Below the pieces are notes generated by a model. The model saw only the letters and a list, made by a program, of their open reading frames with translations, did no database searches and was not told where the DNA came from. The position numbers and the translations under genes were made by a program. Positions 1-9,300 of a stretch of DNA of 64,000 nucleotides are shown here, one piece after another. Each line of letters begins with the position of its first letter. Position 1 is the stretch's first letter. Origin of the DNA: Lentzea sp. NBRC 102530. Its GTDB lineage: Bacteria > Actinomycetota > Actinomycetes > Mycobacteriales > Pseudonocardiaceae. The stretch lies in contig NZ_BSTF01000030.1 in assembly GCF_030269365.1 (NCBI RefSeq), positions 1 through 64,000 of the forward strand, in the 5' to 3' direction.

Positions 1-53
1 ACCAGCGGCTCGATCAACGCCCACTCGGCATCGGTCACATCAAAACGCGCCAC
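1..53 (-). CDS. IS5-family transposase, N-terminal fragment (runs off window)
   Basis: The first 17 residues read from GTG at 53 contain FDVTDAEWALIEPL, the classic opening of IS5/IS1647-like actinobacterial transposases. The rest of the gene lies before position 1. A stop codon lies in frame a few codons upstream of the GTG, which fixes the start. The catalytic DDE residues are not in the visible part, so activity cannot be judged. Confidence 0.6.
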   Translation of the reverse strand, partial: MARFDVTDAEWALIEPL

Positions 54-99
54 AACCGAGTTCTACCAGCCCGACCAGCACACCACCGAGAACCACCAA

Positions 100-121
100 G
101 ATCCGAACCTCAAACAGCCTC
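100..121. repeat. Putative terminal inverted repeat of the IS
   Basis: A 22-base segment lying between the transposase start and the first island gene. Read on the minus strand it begins GAGGCTGTTTGAGG. Assignment rests on position and resemblance to IS5-family ends only. Confidence 0.35.
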
Positions 122-182
122 TAGTCCCACCGGTCCGTGAGACGCGTGTGAGACGGGGCCCGACCATCTGAGGCCTTCTTCC

Positions 183-488
183 ATGAGCAACACCATCCGT
201 CAAACCGTTGTCCTGGCGCCGCTTCACCGCGAGCCACGACGCATCCGTCCGCCGTTCAACGTGGAGAGCCACGAGCCTGACGATCACCGTCCTGGCGAGA
301 CCAACGATGAATGGCGCGCCCGCAACCGCGCTGACCAAGTCGCCGCCCTTCTTGAGGCACTGGACGGCATCGAGCTAGGCGCACACGACCGCCGGATCGT
401 CGAGTGGCTGGCGGGCTGGGATACGTCCGTGATCGGCACGGTCGCCAGCCTCTTCTACCGCGCTCGCGCCGTGGACGGTGACAGGTGA
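183..488 (+). CDS. Small hypothetical protein of an integrative element
   Basis: A 101-residue hydrophilic protein with no signal peptide or membrane segment. A conserved-looking part, residues 40-95 (containing NDEWRARNRADQVAALL and DRRIVEWLAGWD), is probably all-helical. Its stop overlaps the GTG start of the next gene by four bases, so the two are translationally coupled. Proteins of this size in this position occur in actinomycete integrative elements beside replication or transfer genes, but I cannot assign a function. Confidence 0.6.
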   Translation: MSNTIRQTVVLAPLHREPRRIRPPFNVESHEPDDHRPGETNDEWRARNRADQVAALLEALDGIELGAHDRRIVEWLAGWDTSVIGTVASLFYRARAVDGDR

Positions 489-1111
489 GCATCGAGGCAA
501 TCAACTGGGCGCTCAACCACGCTCCCATCCCCGCCGACCGCAAGGACGGATCGACGTTGGCGATCACTCTGATCGCGCTCGCCAACCACGCCGGCCCCGA
601 TGGCCGTGACGCGTTCCCCTCAGTCGAGCGGATGATGCGCTACACCCGCTTGTCCCGACGGACCGTCCAGCGCTCGCTGCGGTCCCTGGAAGAGCTGGGC
701 CTGGTCCGCAAAGGCACCACCCGCGTACGGGACGCCCACATCGAGGAAGCCAACTCCCGGCCACAGGTCTACAACCTCGTTCTGTCCGCCCGGCAGTCCA
801 CAGGTACCGAGGACGGGCGTCAGGTTGACGCCCCATCGACCAGCACAGGGCGTCAGCAGAGGCGCTTGGGGGCGTCAGCATCAACCGGTTGGGGCGTCAT
901 CGCGACGCCCGAAACGTCCTTCAACCGTCCAAGAAACCGTGCGTTGTCGAGCGAGCCCGTTGGGCGCTCGACGACACCGCTGGAATGCGGACAATGCGAC
1001 GCCCGTCCCGGCGACCCCATCTCCGCCCGCGTGATCTGGACCGACATAGACCACAGCAACTCGACTCCTTGCCCTCGCTGCGCTCCACGGCGGTTCGGAG
1101 GCACCCGATGA
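485..1111 (+). CDS. Helix-turn-helix (HTH_36-type) plasmid protein
   Basis: A 208-residue protein. The N-terminal 100 residues resemble the winged-helix domain of plasmid replication initiators and DnaD-like proteins: IEAINWALNHAP, then DAFPSVERMMRYTRLS, then RTVQRSLRSLEELGLV, the recognition helix. The C-terminal half is low complexity and carries a CGQC and CPRC cysteine pair set (about residues 163 and 196) that could bind one zinc. The GTG start at 485 overlaps the preceding gene and its stop overlaps the next ATG, so it is the middle gene of a three-gene operon. It could be a replication or copy-control protein or a transcription regulator. Confidence 0.65.
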   Translation: MSIEAINWALNHAPIPADRKDGSTLAITLIALANHAGPDGRDAFPSVERMMRYTRLSRRTVQRSLRSLEELGLVRKGTTRVRDAHIEEANSRPQVYNLVLSARQSTGTEDGRQVDAPSTSTGRQQRRLGASASTGWGVIATPETSFNRPRNRALSSEPVGRSTTPLECGQCDARPGDPISARVIWTDIDHSNSTPCPRCAPRRFGGTR

Positions 1112-2058
1112 ACATCGCCATTCCGATGCCCGACCCAAGCGACGACGAGGTGAAGCGCGCAGTGGCGCAGGTGGAGAAGTACGTAGCTGGTCATGCCTCG
1201 ATCGCCGAGGTCGCAGTCACCAAGCGAGTCCGCGAGCTGCGTGCCGAAGTCAACGAAGCCCACGCCTTGCTGGCGCTCCAGGCTGACGACGCACCGCTAT
1301 TGGTCGACACCGACCGCGTTCGGCGTACACGGAAGCATGCTGCAGAGGCTGCTCGGCTGCACGCGCTTGCCCAAAACCCCGCCGCGCGGGCCTGGCAGGC
1401 AGCACGAGTACGCCGCTTGTTGACCGCCGTCGCGCTGACCGCTCTTGTTGGCGCGCTGGGCTGGTCCACGACGGGCGTCCATCACACGCTCACCCGAACC
1501 ATGACCGAGCGGGACGCGGCATGGTGGGGAGCATGGGCGGTCGAGCCGGTCATCTCGGCCGTACTCCTGGTCGCTGTAGCGGCTAAGGCGTACATCGCAG
1601 CACGCGGCCAGACGCTGAAGCACCGACACCTGACCACGGTCGAGATCGGCGCCCTGGCGGTGACGCTGACGCTCAACATCTGGCCGTACACCCCCTGGCA
1701 GACCGACCGCTTCGAGCCGATACAACTCCTGGCTCACGCCATCGGCCCGTTGGTTGCGATCGGCGTTGTCACCATCATGCCGATCATCTGGACCTCATTC
1801 GCCGACCTCAGCCACGGCCTCCTCCCGGTAGGCCCTACTCCGGTCCAGTACAGCCAAAACGTTCCTTATAGGCCGACCATGACCGAGCGGGCTACCGATG
1901 TCCGTACTGCCCTACTCGTGAAGCATGCTCGACGGCTAATCGCCGATGGACAGCTACCTATCGCACCGTCCGCAACACGCTTGCGTGAAGCTCTGCAGTG
2001 CGGCACCGACGCAGCTCGCGAGGTCCGCGATGCACTCCGTTCAAGTGATGCAGAGTGA
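1108..2058 (+). CDS. SpdB-like/DUF2637-type multi-pass membrane protein
   Basis: 316 residues, starting at ATG 1108, which overlaps the preceding stop as ATGA. About 110 charged residues come first. Four hydrophobic segments follow, near residues 107-127, 145-165, 180-200 and 215-240 (for example LLTAVALTALVGALGW and LVAIGVVTIMPIIW). A short cytoplasmic C-terminal tail ends in a helix-turn-helix-like stretch around residues 270-310. This layout matches DUF2637/Spd plasmid-spread proteins of actinomycete conjugative elements, which help intramycelial transfer. The role is inferred from topology and neighbours. Confidence 0.65.
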   Translation: MNIAIPMPDPSDDEVKRAVAQVEKYVAGHASIAEVAVTKRVRELRAEVNEAHALLALQADDAPLLVDTDRVRRTRKHAAEAARLHALAQNPAARAWQAARVRRLLTAVALTALVGALGWSTTGVHHTLTRTMTERDAAWWGAWAVEPVISAVLLVAVAAKAYIAARGQTLKHRHLTTVEIGALAVTLTLNIWPYTPWQTDRFEPIQLLAHAIGPLVAIGVVTIMPIIWTSFADLSHGLLPVGPTPVQYSQNVPYRPTMTERATDVRTALLVKHARRLIADGQLPIAPSATRLREALQCGTDAAREVRDALRSSDAE

Positions 2059-2964
2059 CGGAGCTACCGGCGCGCACCCAACCAGCGGCAGCCATCGACA
2101 TTGTCAGCCCCGTTGATCTCGATTTCTACCTGGGTGAAGGAAGCATGAGTTTGAACGACCCGAAGTGCTGCGCACCATGTCACGAGGTCCTGATAGTGAT
2201 CACCACTTCTACGCACGCCGCTGTGGGAATGGTCGGCCTGCTGACGGCGACGGTAGCGTTGTCGGCTAAGTCGCCCGAGCCGCTCATGAGGTCGATCGGC
2301 AGCACCGGTTGGTCGAAGCGGGTGTTGCTGACCTCCGTCGCGGTGCTTCCTCAAAACGTTCGAACTTCTGGCACCGAGCAACCGGACTCACAGGTCAAAC
2401 AGATCGGGTCGATGCCCTACGGGTCTCTTCGTGATGACGTGTTCAAGTGCGCCCGTGGGGTGGAGGAACAGCAGCACCGACCGGACAACCTGCTCGGTCG
2501 AGGCGTCTTCGATGGCTCGGGCGTAGGCGTGCAGCTGTACTTCGTACACTGCAAGTGCGTCGGTGCCCAGGACTGCGTCGGATTTGTGGGCAGAAGCAGT
2601 GTGCGACCCAGTCGCGGGGTGGTGGCGCATGGCATTGATCGACGGGAGCACGTTGGTCTACCTCATGGCCCGCCGCCTGGAAACCGGCGACGAGGCGTGC
2701 GGGGAGCTGGGCGGGATCGGTCCTGGCCCGGCCGCCACCGAGCTGACCGAGTAACCTTTGCGACGAGATCCGGAGCTGAGCCCTCGAGCGAGACCAGCAC
2801 AAGCCGACGCTCACCGTGTACCCGGACAGCGAGCTCACCGGCCCGGCCATTGAAAGACCTACAGCAGGTCCGTGCTCAACTACGACGACGTGTCGTTGTG
2901 GCGCCTCGCTCTCAGGCGAGAGTAGGCCTCGACGGGGCCTCGGTAGCGGGGTATCAATCGGGAT
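2059..2964. other. 906 bp region of gene remnants without a convincing intact gene
   Basis: A long plus-strand open frame from 2055 changes character after about residue 35 and is not protein-like. Scraps of sensible protein appear in different frames on both strands. They include a nuclease-like fragment (2388-2651, minus) and short plus-strand pieces near 2807-2935, such as TLTVYPDSELTGP and NYDDVSLWRLALRRE, lying in different frames. This looks like decayed DNA between the plasmid genes and the defence island. The DISARM operon promoter probably lies at its right end, but I could not pick one. Confidence 0.5.
2388..2651 (-). pseudogene. Fragment resembling a PD-(D/E)XK nuclease C-terminus
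   Basis: The 87-codon minus-strand frame contains HKSDAVLGTDALAVYEVQLH followed by YARAIEDAS and VVRSVLLFLHPTGAL. This is like the end of RecB/Cas4-type PD-(D/E)XK nucleases, where a D-x-K-(T/S)-D core is followed by a helix and a strand with FLHP. The upstream catalytic part is missing, because frames before 2651 do not continue the fold. It is most likely a truncated relic. The family call rests on pattern recognition alone. Confidence 0.3.
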
Positions 2965-3609
2965 GTGATCCCAACTTACGATGCCGCGCCGCGTATTCAG
3001 GTTCAATCCGCCGTACTCAAAGTCTTGACTCCTCGGCGCGTCGTCGAAGGCTTCTCAGTCGTCAGGGACTACGAACCCCAGGTCGACATCACCTGGGAGG
3101 AGGCTGTCGAGTGCCTCGATGCCGAAGCGAAGTGGCTGGATCGCGCAGCCGCAAGCCGGGATGCTGAAGAGTTCGACGAGTTGCTCTACTCGGCGGCCGA
3201 GCAGGAGGCCGGCGGCGGCCCTGACGACCTCTTTCGGGGCATAGATGTCGGCGTCGCAGGCTTGGTGTTCGTGCTCTCTGCTGCTGGCTACGCCACCTGC
3301 TACAGCTGCCGCGGGCACGCGGGCATCATGACCGGCCGGGTGCCACAGGTCCGCCTGGCAACCGAGCCCGACCGCCTGGAACTGCTGGTGGGCTATGCCG
3401 AGCGTGCGGAATGCGGCCTGGAGACGGATGGAGATGGCCTCGTCAACGCCTACGCGTCGACCGTCCTGGGCCTGCACAAGCTGGCCACGCTGATCTCAGA
3501 CGATAGGGCTGTGTTCGAGGCGATGGAGAACCCGTCATGGCTGGCGCCGGCGCTCGCGTCGCGGGACGAAAACTTCGAATGGGATGACGACGACGATCCG
3601 AGCAGCTAG
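2965..3609 (+). CDS. Hypothetical acidic protein upstream of drmE
   Basis: 214 residues from GTG 2965; the RBS is weak, so the start is uncertain. The middle holds GLVFVLSAAGYATCYSCRGHAG (about residues 104-125 in pieces), a Cys-x-x-Cys-x-Gly-His pattern seen in several uncharacterised phage and plasmid proteins. The C-terminus is strongly acidic (FEWDDDDDP). There is no membrane segment or signal. It ends 14 bases before the drmE start and reads the same way, so it probably shares the DISARM transcript. It is not one of the named DISARM genes. It could be an accessory subunit, a regulator or a passenger. Confidence 0.6.
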   Translation: MIPTYDAAPRIQVQSAVLKVLTPRRVVEGFSVVRDYEPQVDITWEEAVECLDAEAKWLDRAAASRDAEEFDELLYSAAEQEAGGGPDDLFRGIDVGVAGLVFVLSAAGYATCYSCRGHAGIMTGRVPQVRLATEPDRLELLVGYAERAECGLETDGDGLVNAYASTVLGLHKLATLISDDRAVFEAMENPSWLAPALASRDENFEWDDDDDPSS

Positions 3610-3623
3610 CCGCCACATCCAGC

Positions 3624-6131
3624 GTGGCATCGTCGCGTCTGTCGTACCTCCCCGTTAACGTCACTGGCATGGGGCACCTGGGCGACTCCGGTCATCACAT
3701 CGGCGGAGGGATGACTGCGGGCGTGCTGGATGGCGTGCTGCGCAACCGAGGTGATGGAGGCCGCCCGCTGCCGTTCGAACCGACGTCGTTCGACGTGGAG
3801 CTGCTCGCTGCCGTCGAAGGTGCCGTGGTCCGGGGTATCCCGCTCGCCGTCGTCCTCCCATTACCCGGCACGGCCGCCCCGCTCTTGCTCGGTGCGGCCT
3901 CTCTGGTCGGAGCCGTGTTGCGGACCCGTAGCTTGGCCGTCGAGGTTGCCGTCGCCTCGACCAACCTCACCTCGCGCACGCTCTACGACCGTTTGTACTT
4001 CGAGAACCAGCGACTCGCCGATTTCATCCCGCGCGGTGCGGTCGACGTCGGTGGCGCCGCGAGGTTGGTCGGGAAACCAGCACGTGACAGTGGCGGTCGG
4101 CTGTACCTGGTGAACCAGCTGTCACGGCTTGACTCATGGAGTGGTCGGCTCGCGGCACTTGTGATCGATGCCAGCGCCGCCACGTCCACCGCGGTCGCGC
4201 GCACGCTACGTCGACCGGACTTGTCGGCCGCCGTTGTATACCTGACGGCGGACCCGTTCGACCCAGCCCTGGAACTCGTGCGTAATACGGGTGGATTGAT
4301 CTGGGGATGGGACGCGCCCGCGCTTACCGACCTCGCCGCGTCGGCGCTCAGGGACAGGAACCTGTGTGCCCGTCCCTTGGTGGCCGAGGTGGAGCTCCTT
4401 GCTAGCGCGGGAAGGTCCGACGTCGTCGTCTGGGGCCTTGACGATGGCGAGCGGTCCAGTCTCGACGACGCGCTGGCCGCGCTCTGGCGGGCGCTTGGGC
4501 AGCTCTCAGGGGCATACCGCCTGATCGCGGGTTCGGTATATGGCGCCTCCGAGGCCATTCGATGGGTGTGGAGCGTGTACAACTCGCTGACGTCACTGCC
4601 GGTATCTCCGCGCCGTTACGACGCCCAACTGGGCATCAGCCCATATGCCGTTCGCTTGGGCGAGTCGGTCTCGACAGCTCGGGCCTTCGCTCGGAACGTC
4701 GGTGGGGAAGCTGGACAGCGTTGGTACGACGTGGCCAACGCGCTCGACGCCGCACTAGACGCCGCTGACCAGGAGGAGAAGCTCGATCGTGTCCTTGCCT
4801 GGCTGAACGAGCGAGTCGCGGAGAACGTCCCGGCCACCCTCGTGCTGCGTAATCGTGCTGCGGTCAACGCGGTGACGAACGCGTTGGACGAGTCCACGGC
4901 GAGCCCCGTGGGTTGGCCGGACGTCGTCAGTGTCACCACGATCGCCGATGTGACCGCTGGCCGGACCAGCATGAGTGGCGTCGGCGAGATCTGCCTGCCT
5001 GGACCGCTCCCGCGCAGTCGCTCAGGGCTGCTGGCGCTGCCGCCGGCAAGTCGTGTTCGTGTTATCGCCGCCGGCCCGTTCGAAGCGCGCCGCGCGGAGC
5101 AGCAGGCGGTCTCTGCCCGTTCGGCGCTCAGCGCCATACGTGCTGAAGCAGTGCGACAGAGCAGCGTGCGGCTCGGCGTGCCCGCTGAGCCTAGCGATCA
5201 GGAAACCGATGGATCCCAACGTGTCCACGTGCTCTCTTCCGGCCGGGCCGCCGCTGTGGTACCGACGAGCGTCGGGGACGCCCGAGACAATCCTTGGGAG
5301 CCGTTCGACCTGGACATCGTTGCGATGCTTCAACGCACCATTGCCGCTGGAGGGTCGGCAGACGAAGAAACGCAAGCTGTCGCCCCGGCGCGTGTGCGAG
5401 GTTCAGCGGCGACTTCCGCCGTGGAGGTTCTGGCCATTTCGGTTCGAATGGGCGACGAGACCGGAGTCCTCCTTGCTGAACCCAACGATTTGATCACTCG
5501 CCGACGTGGTGAGACGGTTCAACGTGTGGCGGCCAAGTCGCTGGTTCCGGACGACGTCGTTGTACTCGTGGACTACGCCGCTCGGCACGATCTGCTCACC
5601 GCCGTCACCGAGAAGCTGTCGGAGTCCCCCACATACGCGCCATTGGCCCAGCTCGTTGCGTTCTGGAAGGCTCGCGCGGCCCGGCTGCGGAACTCCAATC
5701 TCACCTATCGTGACATCCTCCGGCGGATGCGAGGCACGTCCTTGACCTCGGAACAAACGATCGGGACATGGGTCAGAGGTGTGGTCGACGGTCCCCAGAA
5801 ACCGGAAGATGTCCGGCGGTTCGCCGAGGCGGTTCGCGACACCCAGCTCCTAAACGAGGCCGAGCGGGTGGGGTGGGCGCTCCGGACGCTGCACGCCGTC
5901 CACCGCCGGATTGGGCGATGGCTGTCCGCGCAGATCGCCGGCGTCCAGATGCGCCGGGACGAGGGCCTGGTGGATGCCGACCTGGGTATCCACGTCTCCG
6001 ACCTGCTGGAAAGCGTGACAACACACGCCGTGATCTCCATCGACAGGGCGGTCCATCAAGCGCCGGCCAACGCCGTCGGCCTGGTGCTGCCGCAACCGGA
6101 TGCGCTCCGCCTCTTGACCTCGGCATCCTGA
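3624..6131 (+). CDS. drmE: DISARM protein DrmE
   Basis: Up to 835 residues. DrmE is the large protein of unknown biochemical role that defines class 2 DISARM, a phage-defence system that restricts incoming DNA. The call rests on size and on position directly before drmA-drmB-drmC. A hydrophobic stretch near residue 73 (IPLAVVLPLPGTAAPLLLG) looks like a degenerate nucleotide-binding region. The C-terminal third is helical and arginine-rich (for example YRDILRRMRGTSLT and IGTWVRGVV). The start is not settled: GTG 3624 gives the longest frame, while ATG 3669 or ATG 3711 are also in frame and a purine-rich stretch precedes 3711. Family membership is less certain than for the next three genes. Confidence 0.7.
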   Translation: MASSRLSYLPVNVTGMGHLGDSGHHIGGGMTAGVLDGVLRNRGDGGRPLPFEPTSFDVELLAAVEGAVVRGIPLAVVLPLPGTAAPLLLGAASLVGAVLRTRSLAVEVAVASTNLTSRTLYDRLYFENQRLADFIPRGAVDVGGAARLVGKPARDSGGRLYLVNQLSRLDSWSGRLAALVIDASAATSTAVARTLRRPDLSAAVVYLTADPFDPALELVRNTGGLIWGWDAPALTDLAASALRDRNLCARPLVAEVELLASAGRSDVVVWGLDDGERSSLDDALAALWRALGQLSGAYRLIAGSVYGASEAIRWVWSVYNSLTSLPVSPRRYDAQLGISPYAVRLGESVSTARAFARNVGGEAGQRWYDVANALDAALDAADQEEKLDRVLAWLNERVAENVPATLVLRNRAAVNAVTNALDESTASPVGWPDVVSVTTIADVTAGRTSMSGVGEICLPGPLPRSRSGLLALPPASRVRVIAAGPFEARRAEQQAVSARSALSAIRAEAVRQSSVRLGVPAEPSDQETDGSQRVHVLSSGRAAAVVPTSVGDARDNPWEPFDLDIVAMLQRTIAAGGSADEETQAVAPARVRGSAATSAVEVLAISVRMGDETGVLLAEPNDLITRRRGETVQRVAAKSLVPDDVVVLVDYAARHDLLTAVTEKLSESPTYAPLAQLVAFWKARAARLRNSNLTYRDILRRMRGTSLTSEQTIGTWVRGVVDGPQKPEDVRRFAEAVRDTQLLNEAERVGWALRTLHAVHRRIGRWLSAQIAGVQMRRDEGLVDADLGIHVSDLLESVTTHAVISIDRAVHQAPANAVGLVLPQPDALRLLTSAS

Positions 6132-6354
6132 GCGTGTGCGGAAACCGCAAGTCAAGGGCTGGGTAACGCCGCTCGCCTGTCGCGCGACCAAGAAATGTCG
6201 GTGGGTGCCGCTACAGTCCGGCCACCCATAGGACCTGTGGACGACAACTGAACACGCTCCCCACACCAATTGATCACTACGCGGGTACGCGAGGACCTCC
6301 GGACGTGCCCAACCGGCTTCGGCCGCGCCACGTTTCCAGCCCTGGGAGTAGAAA

Positions 6355-9300
6355 ATGACGGCATCCCCGCATGCCCAGCTGCCGTTGGGCAGCCAAACCA
6401 CGCTCGCGGAACGCTACGACGCCCTGCTGGACTGCCTGTCCCAACGCGTCGTGGCTCAAGCGACCGGGACCCGTATTCCCACCAGAAGTCGCCTGGGTAA
6501 CGGTCCGCAGAACCGCCTGTGGCTAGGCATGCTCGCCAGCGAGCCCAAGCTTGTCGCTGATGCTCAAGCTGGCTATAGCTTCAAGGATCGCCTTGTTCCA
6601 CCGGCTCAAGGCTTCACCTTCCGCGTGTCGAGCCTGCCTGTCCGTCTCGACATCGAGGTTTCGTGCTCGGTCTACCTCGCACTGCACCCGACGTTGGCCG
6701 AACAGCGAGCCGCCGCCGTCGCCGAGGCGGATGCCGCTGGTCACGAACGGTTTACCGCCCAAGCGAACGGGACGCCCTCCGCCGCGCCCGCGAATAGCGG
6801 TTCAACCGCCACTCCGGCGCCCCGCCAGGGCCGAACGACCGGCGCCGTCCCTGGGCACAAGCTCGCCCCTGTGTGGACAAAGGTCGCGATTGACCCGGTC
6901 GCGCTTCACCTGACGCTCGCGGACCAGCGGTCGGTCGTTCGGGTCGGCGAGAGGGAGCTGTCCGCAGCGCTGCGGTCCGCGTCGCGGCCGCCCGCTGGCG
7001 GCACGCTGTTCCGCCCTCGGCGCGCTACCGCACCGGCGGGGTCTCTGCCCCGCGATCACGACCTCATCGACGAGACGACCTGGAGCCGCTACGCCGCGGA
7101 GAACCTGGTTGATTCCGCCGACGTCATGCCGCCCGAGCACCGCGCCGCTATCCAAGTCGAGGTCACACCCCATGAGGGCTGCTTCGAGATCTTGGTGGCC
7201 GTGGTCAACACCACCCCCGCGCCTGACACGCAGACCTACGACGGCGTCCATCCCTACGACCACGGCTTCGTCGACACCCAGCTGTATGAGGTGAAGCTGA
7301 CCACGAACACGGATGCCGCGATCGTGCCCTATGAGCTCGAGCAGGTCGCCAAGTCGTATCGCTACGAGCGCACGGTCCCCGCTCTGGGGCACGCCAGCCC
7401 CGTCAAGACGGTCCGATCTGGTGACACAACCACCCTGAGCACGCAGTTCGCTGCCAGCGAGCGTACGTGGCGTTCCTATCCGCGCGAAAGCACAATGAAC
7501 TCGATGGGGGTGCAGGTACCCATCGACACCTCGTTCGATTCCCTCATCGCCGATCCCGTCGGCACCGTCGCCACACTGGTGGCGACGCATGAGACGTGGG
7601 TCGAGCGATCGTGGAGCACGGCCGCGCTTGACGAGCTGCAGGCACGACTCGGCTGGACCGCTGACGCGCGCAGAGAAGCGGAACAGGACGCTGAAGCAGC
7701 CAGGGAAGAAGTCGAGTGGGTACGCGCTGGGCTGGAACTGCTTCGTACAAACGAAGCCGTGCTGGACGCGTTCGTCGCGGCCAACAAGGTGGTCCAAGCT
7801 GCCGCAGATGACTACACCGCATGGCATCCATTCCAGGTGGCCTGGATAGTCGGTTGCCTCCCCGGCATGGTCGAACCCGCCGCGCACAAGAAAGTCAACA
7901 TCGTCTGGTTCGCCACGGGTGGCGGAAAATCCGAGGCGTACCTCGGTCTGATGCTCACGACGCTGTTCTACGGCCGATACACCGGAGTGACCGCCGGAAC
8001 CCAAGTCTGGGCTCGATTCCCGTTGCGCCTGCTCGCACTACAACAGACCGAGCGGTTCGCATCCATGGTGCTGCAGGCCGAACTCGTCCGCCGTAACGAT
8101 CCCCGTATCGCCGGTGGTGATCCCTTCGGCCTCGGGTACTACGTCGGTGGCGGCAACACCCCGAACCAGCTCTACCGCCCCGATCCCAACAACCCGTTCT
8201 ACCGAGGTCAGGATCCTCGGGATCCCAAGACCGCCGAGGCATGCCGGATTCTCGAACGCTGCCCGGTCTGCAAGGATCCGCGCCCGCTGGAGATTCGCTT
8301 CGACGAACCGACCTGGACGATGCAGCACGTGTGCCGCAACGCCGACTGCGCCATGAAAGGCGTGTTGCCCGTGTGGGGCGTTGACGACGATGTCTACCGC
8401 CACGCGCCAGCAGTTCTCGTTGGGACCGTGGACAAGCTGGCCCAGCTTGGCCAGAAACCGGCGTTCCAAATCTTGCTTGGCCGGGCACATTCCCGGTGCC
8501 CCAAGCACGGCTACACCTCCAGCCCGCTGTGGTGCTCGGTCTATCCGTGCCGGGAGAATCGCGAGCCCATCCCTGACGGTTTCGGACACGTGCGACTGGA
8601 GATCGCGGACGAGCTGCACCTGCTCGACGAGAGTCTGGGTGCGCTGGACGGCATGTACGAAACCCTGCTGCAAACCATCAGCGAACACCTCGGCAATGCG
8701 AGCGTCCAGATCGTTGGCGCCACCGCGACCATCGAGGGATACAAGAACCAGGTCAAACACCTCTATCAGCGCGATGCTCACCGGTTCCCGGTCAACGGGC
8801 CCGTGGTCGGCGAAACCTTCTGGTCCACGACGCGCGAGGGCGACCCGCTGCGCCGCTATGTCGGGGTCCGCCCGAGGGTGGCCACGATGGTCACCGCTAC
8901 CCGCGAGGTCGCGCTCGCCCATGCTGCTTGGGTCACCGACATGCTCAACGCACCCGAAACCATTGCCGCTGAAGCGGGCCTGGACCCAACAGACCCCAGC
9001 ACGCTGACCGAGATCAAGAACGCTGGCCACGAGCTATATGAAGTTCTGGTCGCCTACTGCCTGCGCAACGAAGACCTCACCAGCTTCACCCGAGATCCCC
9101 ACGTCCGGGATCTCATCACCAGCCAAGCCAACTTGGCGATCATCAACGGCGACGCTGCGCCTAGTGATATCCGGGCCGCCGTGCAACGTCTGATCACGCC
9201 ACCAGCGGAAGATACCGGGCGAGTGAAGATCATCGCCGCGACCAAGGCCATCGGTCACGGGTTTGACGTCGCGCGCCTCGGAGTCATGGCCGTCATGGGC

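Larger units (their letters stand above)
1..121 (-). mobile_element. 5' end of an IS5-like insertion sequence (partial)
   Basis: The minus strand carries a transposase start (GTG at 53). About 46 bases upstream of it, at 100-121, is a sequence beginning GAGGCTGTTT when read on the minus strand, typical in look and position of an IS5-family terminal inverted repeat. The other end is outside the window, so the inverted repeat match and target duplication cannot be checked here. Confidence 0.5.

Noticed and set aside
889..1107. Upstream extension of the SpdB-like reading frame to 889
   Set aside because: It overlaps the HTH gene in another frame and reads as non-protein-like; ATG 1108 overlaps the preceding stop in the normal coupled way.
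2193..2346. Minus-strand peptide-like frame containing NTRFDQPVLPIDLMSGSGD
   Set aside because: It looked like a possible precursor peptide, but there is no start codon with a ribosome site and no modifying enzyme nearby.
2563..2754. Plus-strand 63-codon frame ending AATELTE
   Set aside because: Antisense to the nuclease-like fragment, no motif, no ribosome site; likely a chance frame.
2055..3167. Long plus-strand open frame of 370 codons
   Set aside because: Composition is erratic, no family is visible, and it overlaps the more protein-like gene at 2965-3609. Treated as remnant DNA.
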